Below, in pieces: positions 6,203-12,139 of a DNA stretch of 12,139 bases. The DNA comes from Desulfuromonadaceae bacterium UBA5613 (GTDB lineage Bacteria > Desulfobacterota > Desulfuromonadia > Desulfuromonadales > UBA2197): NCBI GenBank assembly GCA_002424625.1, contig DIKR01000004.1:8461-20599 (forward strand). Direction: 5' to 3'. How positions within the stretch are numbered: the first letter of the stretch is position 1; the number at the start of each line of letters is the position of its first letter. The translations under genes were made by a program, and so were the position numbers. The notes beneath the pieces were generated by a model that did no database searches, was not told the DNA's origin, and worked only from the letters and a program-made list of their open reading frames with translations.

Positions 6203-6800
6203 AATCAATCTCCTCCCGGTCAGGGAATCGCAAAAAAAGGAAAAGCTCCGTGAGCAAGTGGTTGTTTTGCTCGCTTGCGCCATCTTTACAGTCAGCGGTT
6301 GTGTTGCTGCCTACACAACGATTCTTGCCAAAATCAGTCAGAAGACAGATGTTATCAATGAACAGACCAAGGTGATTGAACAGTTAAAAAAACAGATCGG
6401 CGAAGTGGAAAAAGTGAAAAAGCTGCAAGCTGAACTTCAGTCCAAACTCGACATTCTGGGGACGCTCAAGGCGAATAAGACCGGTCCTGCTCACATGCTG
6501 GATGAATTGAGTGTGGCCATTCCGGAAAAATTGTGGATTGACTCTTTCGACAATATTGCTGGTGGGGTCAGTCTCAGTGGTATGGGGGTCAACGAAGAGA
6601 TTGTAGCGGTTTTTTTACAGCAACTGGAATCCTCACCTTACTACATGAAGGTCGAGTTACAGAGCCTTGAACAGGCGATGATTGAAGGGAACAAGTTTCA
6701 GAGATTTAAGGTTATTGCAAGGGAAGAATTGCCTCCGGTTAAAAAGGTGGATAACGATAAAGCGGCCGTGAAGAAGTCTGAGCCCGCCCAAAAAACGTAA
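6195..6800 (+). CDS. pilN: Type IV pilus assembly protein PilN
   Basis: A 201-residue single-pass inner-membrane protein. The N-terminus MIKINLLP is the conserved cytoplasmic tail that docks into PilM. One membrane helix spans about residues 22-44, followed by a coiled coil (about 48-90, with the charged repeat EQLKKQIGEVEKVKKL). A periplasmic PilN domain comes next (KLWIDSFDNIAGGVSLSGMG and onward), and the tail is lysine-rich. PilN pairs with PilO to form the alignment ring between the cytoplasmic motor and the secretin. The ATG lies inside the end of pilM (eight-base overlap), with GGGG at 6184-6187 as a possible ribosome binding site. Confidence 0.95.
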   Translation: MIKINLLPVRESQKKEKLREQVVVLLACAIFTVSGCVAAYTTILAKISQKTDVINEQTKVIEQLKKQIGEVEKVKKLQAELQSKLDILGTLKANKTGPAHMLDELSVAIPEKLWIDSFDNIAGGVSLSGMGVNEEIVAVFLQQLESSPYYMKVELQSLEQAMIEGNKFQRFKVIAREELPPVKKVDNDKAAVKKSEPAQKT

Positions 6801-6811
6801 GGGAGCTATTG

Positions 6812-7411
6812 ATGAATCCGCAGGTTGAAAAGTTTATCAAGTTGCCTTTTTATAAGCGCTTTCTCATTGTTTTTGTTGTATTGCTCAGTATTGCCTCCGC
6901 ATTTTATTTCTTTGTCTTTGTACCAAAGATGGATGAGTACAAAGGGCTGGTCAAGAAGAGTGAGGCCTTGCAGTCGGAGATTGTTCAAAAAAAGAGTATT
7001 GCCGATAATCTCGCACGTTTTCGCGATGAATACGATAAGATGCAGCAGCGTCTCGACGAATCCTTGAAAGAATTGCCAAACGACAAGGAACTTCCCGAAC
7101 TGTTGACCAGTATTGCTGCAATTGCCAAACAGAATCAACTTGAAGTGAAAAAGTTTCAGCCGGGGGGTGAAGTCGCCAAGGGTTTTTATGCCGAGGTGCC
7201 GGTCGCTTTGACTTTAACTGGTCGCTATCTTGATATTGGCAAGTTCTTCTTTGATATCAGCGAAATGCCTCGTATTGTCACGGTCGGAAATATTAAGATG
7301 AAGACGGTTGGTGGGCAAGCGGCCGGGCCGGTGCTGATCTCAGTCGACTGCCAGGCGACAACTTATCGTTTCTTGAGTGCTGGAGAGAATCCTCCCCCTG
7401 CGAAGAAATAA
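6812..7411 (+). CDS. pilO: Type IV pilus assembly protein PilO
   Basis: A 199-residue single-pass inner-membrane protein: a short basic cytoplasmic tail (KLPFYKRF), one membrane helix at about residues 17-37 (FLIVFVVLLSIASAFYFFVF), a coiled coil to about residue 88, and a ferredoxin-like periplasmic domain with VPVALTLTGRYLDIGKFFFD. It forms the PilN-PilO heterodimer and contacts PilP. GGGAG at 6801-6805 sits six bases before ATG 6812, so this start is preferred over the in-frame TTG 6809. The spacing from pilN is 11 bases. One lone cysteine (VDCQATTY) is periplasmic. Confidence 0.95.
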   Translation: MNPQVEKFIKLPFYKRFLIVFVVLLSIASAFYFFVFVPKMDEYKGLVKKSEALQSEIVQKKSIADNLARFRDEYDKMQQRLDESLKELPNDKELPELLTSIAAIAKQNQLEVKKFQPGGEVAKGFYAEVPVALTLTGRYLDIGKFFFDISEMPRIVTVGNIKMKTVGGQAAGPVLISVDCQATTYRFLSAGENPPPAKK

Positions 7412-7432
7412 GTAGACAGTCGGAGCTTAATC

Positions 7433-7984
7433 ATGATGAAGGCACAACAAAATCTGTCTAAGTGGCTCGCTATCTCTTGTGTATTGTCTGTGCTCGTGGC
7501 TTGTGGCGATGAAGCACCCGTCACACCGGTGGCCCCTGCCAAGCCCCAACCCCAAAAAGTGGAAGCAGCCAAAGTCGCACCGGAATCAGTAGAGGGGACT
7601 GTCACCGTGACAGAGCCCCTTCCCCCCAAATATACTTTTGTTACAGAGAATCGCCGGGATCCCTTTCAGCCCTTTATTTTGATTAAGCGCCCTGTTGGTG
7701 CCGATGTAGATCTTTCGGCACAAACTCCGCTACAGCAGTACGAAACGATGCAGTATAAACTCTCTGCGGTCATCGTTGGTTATGGTCAACCGATGGTCAT
7801 GGTCATTGCCCCGGATGGCAAGAGTTATGTTGTGCGCAAAGGGATGAAGATTGGCAAAAACGGTGGCAAGGTCATACAGATTAATAAAGAGGGTTTTCTT
7901 GTGGAAGAGAAGTATCGTGACTTTACGGATATAGTTCGAACTAATATTTTAGAGATCAAACTCCCGAAGCGGGAAGGAGTCTGA
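7433..7984 (+). CDS. pilP: Type IV pilus assembly lipoprotein PilP
   Basis: A 183-residue lipoprotein that connects the PilN/PilO dimer to the PilQ secretin. The signal peptide ends in the lipobox LVAC (cleavage before Cys24). A proline/alanine/valine-rich disordered segment covers about residues 27-65. The family motif ENRRDPFQPF follows, then the compact beta-domain with YKLSAVIVGYGQPMVMV, APDGKSYVVRKGMKIG and the C-terminal strand NILEIKLPKRE. The start ATG 7433 has GGAG seven bases upstream; a second ATG follows directly at 7436. It precedes pilQ by four bases. The residue after the lipid-bearing cysteine is Gly, then Asp and Glu, so sorting to inner or outer membrane cannot be decided from the rule known for E. 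coli. Confidence 0.94.
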   Translation: MMKAQQNLSKWLAISCVLSVLVACGDEAPVTPVAPAKPQPQKVEAAKVAPESVEGTVTVTEPLPPKYTFVTENRRDPFQPFILIKRPVGADVDLSAQTPLQQYETMQYKLSAVIVGYGQPMVMVIAPDGKSYVVRKGMKIGKNGGKVIQINKEGFLVEEKYRDFTDIVRTNILEIKLPKREGV

Positions 7985-7988
7985 ACTA

Positions 7989-10682
7989 ATGCGATGTGAC
8001 CAGATAAAATCGAATAAACTCGCCTTGCGCACTATTGTCGGTGGAGGAGTTCTCGCTGTCATTTACCTTCTTGCCGGTATGATAATGGCGACACCAGTCT
8101 TTGCCGCCGATTTCACTAACCGGATTCTGGCTGTTGAGAAAAAGGGCGGCAGCGGCATACAGATTATGGCGGAAAAAGAGATCGGGTCGCGTTACACCAG
8201 CTATCTACTGTCGAAGCCGCCGCGGGTTGTCTTTGATTTCCAGGGCGCGGATATTTCCGCGCTTCCTGCTTTTTCCAAATTAACAGAACACCCTGTTGAA
8301 GAAATTCGTGTTTCCCTTTACGAATCAGCATCTGTAAAATCCGGCCGGATTGAATTGATCTTGACAGATCGCGTTCCTTACAAAGTGCAAATAGACGGGA
8401 ACATTTTAAACGTTGATTTCACTCCGGTTGTCTCCGCTCCTGCTACTTCTCCAGTCGTTGCTTCGCCGGTTGTTACGGAAGTGCCGGCTGAAGTGAAACC
8501 GCCGGTGGTCCCCCTCACGGTTTCTGCCCCTGCGGAAAAGGTAATTCCTGCTGCTGCCAGTATTCTGGAGATTATCGGCCGCAAGAGCGAAATATTTTTG
8601 CGTGCAGATGGAGAACTTGATCAATGCAAGTCCTTCGCGCTGAAGAATCCTTCCCGTTATGTTGTTGACTGTTTCGGCGTTACCGAAAAGATTGCAGCTA
8701 AAGCTGTGCCTTTATCCGGACCGATCAAGCTTGTTCGTATTGGTAACTATCCTGATAAAGTCAGATTTGTTCTTGAAGGTGACGCCAAGGTCATCGACAA
8801 ACTGGAATCCTTCCCGGTCATTGATGGTTTGACGATACGTTTTGATGGAAAGACTCCAGCACAGGAAGTAGTTTCTGATAAGGGGCCGGCCCCGGCAGCT
8901 GCAGTTCCTGAGCTGAAGACTCCTCCTGCGGCAAAAGTCGTAAAAGGGCCGTTGGCACCGCTTACGGTAGAAAAGGTTGATTTTAAAGTCGAGGATGGTA
9001 AGTCTTTGGTCATAGTTGCCCTCTCCGCACCGGGTGAGGTGATGCAACCGATTAAAGACAAGACCTTGCTTCGTTTCGGCATCAAGGGGGCAACGATTAT
9101 CCCGTCATTACGCCGGACCATCGATGCTTCGGCTTTTCCAAGTGTGATTCGGCAAATTACACCGTACATCGTGAGCAATCGCGGCCAGTCTGATGTCCGT
9201 TTTGCAGTTGAGTTAAAAGGTAACACCCCTTTCGAGTTAAAAAAAGAAGGAAATATTGTCACATTGATCGTTGAAAATGGTCCTTTTACCAAAGTACAGG
9301 GACCACTTGATACGACGATTGAACTGCCCCTTGATGCAGCGGTCGGCACGCCGCAAGATAAGATTGCGGCTGTTTCTCCAAAAGGTGGAAGTTCCCGTGA
9401 AGTGATAACGAACGAGACCCTTAAGGTTGTTGCGGATAAAAAATATACCGGACAATTGGTCTCGCTTAATTTTGATAACATTGAGATTCGCAATGTTCTC
9501 CTGCTGATTGCCGAAGTCAGCGATACCAATATCATTGCTAATGACGACGTTAAGGGGGTCATTACCTTACGGCTCAACAACGTCCCTTGGGATCAAGCCC
9601 TTGATGTGATTATGGAGTCTAAAGGGTTGGCGATGGAGAGAGAAGGCAATATCCTGCGCATCGCTCCTAAAGAAGTCATCCTGAAACGAAAGCTTGATAA
9701 TGCAAAAATAGAGACGGAGATCAGTGCAATAGTCATTAAGGAGACCAAGGCGTTTTCAGTGAATTATGGCCCGGTTGATGATATTGCCAATAAGATTAAG
9801 GATCAAATTAAGGAAAATGGAACGGTCTCATCGGATGCAAGAACTCGCCAGATTTTTGTGACAACAACACCAGATAAACTTAAAGAGATCGAAGAACAGA
9901 TCATCAAACGACTTGATGTCCCGGACCAACAGGTGACGATAGAAGCACGAATTGTCGAAGCCAACTCTAACTTTACCCGTGACCTTGGTGTTTCCTGGGG
10001 GGTCAGCCAACAGGGAACGGCTAACGGTCCATGGGATCTCCGCGGAGCGATGATCACCGGTGGCGGCAGCTTTACGATAAATCCCGGGACGCAGGCGACG
10101 AACACCACCGCCCCGGTCTTCAATAATTCTGCTGGGCTTGGTTCTTTGTTCTCCTTTGGTCGTATCGGCATTGACAGTACCATCCTTGACCTCCGTCTTT
10201 CTGCTCTGGAAGCTTCAGGATATGGTAAAATTGTTTCAACGCCGCGGATTACCACCTCGAATGGCGAGGCGGCAGAAATTAGTCAAGGAACACAAATCCC
10301 CTATCAGACAACGAGTGATGCGGGACCAGAGACAGAGTTTATCGATGCGACTTTATCGTTAAAGGTGAAGCCGGTTATTAATCCCGATAATTCCATGATT
10401 CTGGAGATTGAAGTTTCTAACGATTCAGTCGGTTCAACCGTAGCGACGGGTGTCGGCTCCGCGCCGTCGATTAATACCAAAAAAGCGAAGACCAAGGTCT
10501 TGGTGAAAAATGGAGAGACGACTGTCATCGGCGGGATTTTTATTGAGACCGAGACCGAGAGTGAATCTGGAATACCGCTGCTCCGCGATATTCCTGTCCT
10601 CGGTCATTTATTTAAGTCGACAAAGAAGAGTAAGGACAAGACAGAGCTAATGATCTTTATCACCCCGCGGATTGTTGAATAG
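7989..10682 (+). CDS. pilQ: Type IV pilus secretin PilQ with three AMIN-like domains
   Basis: An 897-residue outer-membrane secretin, the pore through which the pilus extends and retracts. The long signal peptide covers residues 1-39 or so (ending ATPVFA). Three AMIN-like beta domains, which bind peptidoglycan in relatives, lie at about 40-140, 193-285 and 326-435, joined by Pro/Ala/Val-rich linkers (about 146-193 and 286-325). A secretin/TonB short N-terminal domain (about 488-560, LVSLNFDNIEIRNVLLLIA) and an N1/NolW-like domain (about 580-655) follow. The secretin domain runs to the C-terminus, with ALEASGYGKIVSTPRITT, VLVKNGETTVIGGIF and IPLLRDIPVLGHLFKS. The mature protein has exactly two cysteines, 213 and 228, both in the second AMIN-like domain. 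AGGAG at 7975-7979 serves ATG 7989. It is the last gene before a terminator. Confidence 0.97.
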   Translation: MRCDQIKSNKLALRTIVGGGVLAVIYLLAGMIMATPVFAADFTNRILAVEKKGGSGIQIMAEKEIGSRYTSYLLSKPPRVVFDFQGADISALPAFSKLTEHPVEEIRVSLYESASVKSGRIELILTDRVPYKVQIDGNILNVDFTPVVSAPATSPVVASPVVTEVPAEVKPPVVPLTVSAPAEKVIPAAASILEIIGRKSEIFLRADGELDQCKSFALKNPSRYVVDCFGVTEKIAAKAVPLSGPIKLVRIGNYPDKVRFVLEGDAKVIDKLESFPVIDGLTIRFDGKTPAQEVVSDKGPAPAAAVPELKTPPAAKVVKGPLAPLTVEKVDFKVEDGKSLVIVALSAPGEVMQPIKDKTLLRFGIKGATIIPSLRRTIDASAFPSVIRQITPYIVSNRGQSDVRFAVELKGNTPFELKKEGNIVTLIVENGPFTKVQGPLDTTIELPLDAAVGTPQDKIAAVSPKGGSSREVITNETLKVVADKKYTGQLVSLNFDNIEIRNVLLLIAEVSDTNIIANDDVKGVITLRLNNVPWDQALDVIMESKGLAMEREGNILRIAPKEVILKRKLDNAKIETEISAIVIKETKAFSVNYGPVDDIANKIKDQIKENGTVSSDARTRQIFVTTTPDKLKEIEEQIIKRLDVPDQQVTIEARIVEANSNFTRDLGVSWGVSQQGTANGPWDLRGAMITGGGSFTINPGTQATNTTAPVFNNSAGLGSLFSFGRIGIDSTILDLRLSALEASGYGKIVSTPRITTSNGEAAEISQGTQIPYQTTSDAGPETEFIDATLSLKVKPVINPDNSMILEIEVSNDSVGSTVATGVGSAPSINTKKAKTKVLVKNGETTVIGGIFIETETESESGIPLLRDIPVLGHLFKSTKKSKDKTELMIFITPRIVE

Positions 10683-10702
10683 TCGTTCTCTACATTGAGA
10701 TG

Positions 10703-10742
10703 AAAAGGGCAGGCTCTTTGGAGCGTCTGTCCTTTTCTTTAT
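10703..10742 (+). terminator. Intrinsic terminator after pilQ
   Basis: AAAAGGGCAG (10703-10712) pairs with CTGTCCTTTT (10727-10736) through ten pairs, one of them G-U. GCTC pairs with GAGC inside, around a four-base TTTG loop, leaving a two-base bulge. The T-rich stretch CCTTTTCTTTAT follows. It lies 20 bases after the pilQ stop and should end much of the pilus transcript before aroK. Confidence 0.7.
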
Positions 10743-10757
10743 GGCGCAAGGGTTTTT

Positions 10758-11270
10758 ATGTCTGAAAAAAACATTATACTTGTCGGCTTCATGGGGGCAG
10801 GAAAAAGTACGGTTGCCGCGGAATTGGTCAAATGTAGTCATTATCATTTGCTCGATCTTGATGCCGAGATAGAGAGACGGAGTGGTCTAAAGATCCAGGA
10901 AATTTTTTGCCAGCAGGGCGAAAACGTTTTCCGCGATTTGGAGAGTGCAGCTCTAGCCGCATTGCGCGGCCAGCATGGACTGGTCGTGGCTACAGGCGGG
11001 GGAATAATGGGCCGTCCGGAGAACCGTGAATTGATCCGATCTGTCGGTCGTGTTGTTTATCTGCGCACTCCCTTTGTTACGTTACAAAGACGACTCAAAC
11101 TTTCCATTGATCGGCCTTTGGTCAAGGAAGGACCGGACTGGAATGCCCTTGAAGCTCTCCTCTTGAGCCGGATTCCATTTTATGAAACTGCTGATTTGAT
11201 TATCGATACCAACGATAAAAATCCTGAAGAGATTGCCACTGAGATTTTTCAGAGACTGGCGGAGGTTTAG
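10758..11270 (+). CDS. aroK: Shikimate kinase AroK
   Basis: A 170-residue cytoplasmic P-loop kinase that phosphorylates shikimate at the 3-hydroxyl with ATP, a step towards chorismate and the aromatic amino acids. The Walker A loop is GFMGAGKST (residues 10-18). Shikimate-binding residues are visible as Asp35 (LLDLDAEIE), Arg59 (VFRDLE), Gly80-82 (ATGGGIM) and Arg138 (SRIPFYE); the lid arginine is Arg119 in SIDRPLV. Length matches the family (about 170-175). AAGGG at 10748-10752 is five bases before the ATG. It follows the pilQ terminator, and aroB begins on the base after its stop codon. Confidence 0.96.
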   Translation: MSEKNIILVGFMGAGKSTVAAELVKCSHYHLLDLDAEIERRSGLKIQEIFCQQGENVFRDLESAALAALRGQHGLVVATGGGIMGRPENRELIRSVGRVVYLRTPFVTLQRRLKLSIDRPLVKEGPDWNALEALLLSRIPFYETADLIIDTNDKNPEEIATEIFQRLAEV

Positions 11271-12139
11271 ATGCTGGCAGAAACTTTAATCGTTGGCTTA
11301 AATGAGCGAAGCTATCCGATTCGTATCGGTGAAGGGATTCTCAGAGAGATAGGGGCAGAGTTGTTCGCCATCTCGTTCCCGAAAAGAATCGCGGTGATCA
11401 CCAATCCACTGGTTGGAGGATTGTATGGCGATATCGTTCTGGAGGCCCTGAAGGCGGCGGGCTTTTCTCCCTTGCGAGTCGATATCCCGGACGGCGAAGA
11501 ATTCAAGACTCTGTCTACGGTCAGTGCGGTTTACGACGCGTTGATGGCTGCTGGTTTTGACCGGGGATGCGGTCTGTTGGCCCTTGGGGGTGGCGTCGTC
11601 GGTGATCTCGCCGGGTTTGTGGCTGCAACCTTTTTGCGCGGCATCCCTTTTGTGCAAATTCCGACGACCCTCCTTGCCCAGGTCGATAGTTCCGTCGGGG
11701 GAAAAACCGGAGTGAACCATCCCCTGGGGAAAAATCTGATCGGAGCTTTTTATCAGCCTCGATTGGTCCTGATTGATGTAAAGCTCCTTTCTACCTTATC
11801 ATCCCGTGATTATCGCGCCGGTTTTGCTGAAGTTGTAAAGTACGGAGTGATCCGGGATCAATCTTTCTTTGTCGAGTTACAGAAAAATGCTGAAAAACTG
11901 TGCAATCACGACCCTTCAGCATTGGTCACAGCAATAATGAGGTCTTGCCAAATCAAGGCGGATATTGTAGAACGTGACGAACGTGAGGACGGCTTACGGG
12001 CCATTCTCAATTACGGTCATACCTTTGGCCACGCCATTGAAAACCTTTCTGGTTATGGCGAATATCGTCATGGTGAGGCGGTTGCAATCGGTATGGTCGT
12101 TGCTGCACAAATCTCCGAAACTCTCGGGCTCTGTACCCA
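11271..12139 (+). CDS. aroB: 3-dehydroquinate synthase AroB (3' end outside window)
   Basis: The first 289 residues of a cytoplasmic NAD- and metal-dependent enzyme that turns DAHP into 3-dehydroquinate, the second step of the shikimate pathway. The nucleotide-binding signature ALGGGVVGDLAGFVAATFLR is present, followed by IPTTLLAQVDSSVGGKTGVN. The metal ligands are Glu187 (AEVVKYG), His250 (NYGHTFGHAIE) and His267 (RHGEAV); their spacing of 63 and 17 residues equals that of the E. coli enzyme. About 70 C-terminal residues are missing compared with the usual ~360. ATG 11271 directly follows the aroK stop, with GGAGG at 11261-11265 as ribosome binding site, so the two genes are one transcription unit. 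Confidence 0.96.
   Translation, partial: MLAETLIVGLNERSYPIRIGEGILREIGAELFAISFPKRIAVITNPLVGGLYGDIVLEALKAAGFSPLRVDIPDGEEFKTLSTVSAVYDALMAAGFDRGCGLLALGGGVVGDLAGFVAATFLRGIPFVQIPTTLLAQVDSSVGGKTGVNHPLGKNLIGAFYQPRLVLIDVKLLSTLSSRDYRAGFAEVVKYGVIRDQSFFVELQKNAEKLCNHDPSALVTAIMRSCQIKADIVERDEREDGLRAILNYGHTFGHAIENLSGYGEYRHGEAVAIGMVVAAQISETLGLCT

Noticed and set aside
8747..9580. Long minus-strand frame (277 codons) opposite pilQ
   Set aside because: Low-complexity Ser/Thr-rich translation mirrored from PilQ; no start context or domain.

Overview
The window looks like chromosome from a Gram-negative, diderm proteobacterium, most likely of the Desulfuromonadota (Geobacter/Desulfuromonas/Pelobacter type). I base this on a complete type IV pilus alignment and secretin operon, outer-membrane proteins, the pilMNOPQ-aroK-aroB gene order and the general protein character. 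The lineage is an inference from style, not from a marker gene. All genes I can support lie on the + strand, and no gap between genes exceeds about 140 bases. I saw no tRNA, rRNA, CRISPR array, insertion sequence or phage gene.

Bases 1-2851 hold a tightly packed envelope-transport cluster: the 3' part of a MacB/FtsX-type ABC permease, a periplasmic LolA-like carrier protein, and an outer-membrane beta-barrel protein. The stop codon of the permease lies inside the ribosome binding site of the carrier gene, and the barrel gene starts on the base after the carrier's stop codon. The three are probably co-expressed and could form a route from inner membrane through periplasm to outer membrane for a lipid or lipoprotein; the substrate is unknown.

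Bases 2924-4740 carry a membrane protein that looks like a VKOR/DsbB-type disulfide generator fused to a thioredoxin-like domain, followed by the prepilin peptidase PilD. A 140-base AT-rich spacer follows, with a good sigma70-type promoter, a perfect 14-base palindrome at its start site and a second inverted repeat just downstream.

Bases 4881-10682 form the pilus operon: a small Cro/CI-type helix-turn-helix protein, then pilM, pilN, pilO, pilP and pilQ. PilM is the cytoplasmic actin-like protein. PilN and PilO are the inner-membrane dimer partners, PilP is the lipoprotein connector, and PilQ is the outer-membrane secretin that the pilus passes through. PilD upstream would process the pilins. 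A hairpin terminator follows pilQ.

Bases 10758-12139 hold aroK and the first four fifths of aroB, two shikimate-pathway enzymes. Their place behind pilMNOPQ (or the hofMNOPQ relatives) is a long-known arrangement in proteobacteria. The most interesting points are the self-contained promoter/palindrome/small-regulator module at the head of the pilus operon, the thiol-oxidising fusion next to pilus genes whose secretin has exactly two cysteines in its mature part, and the ABC/LolA-like/barrel set.
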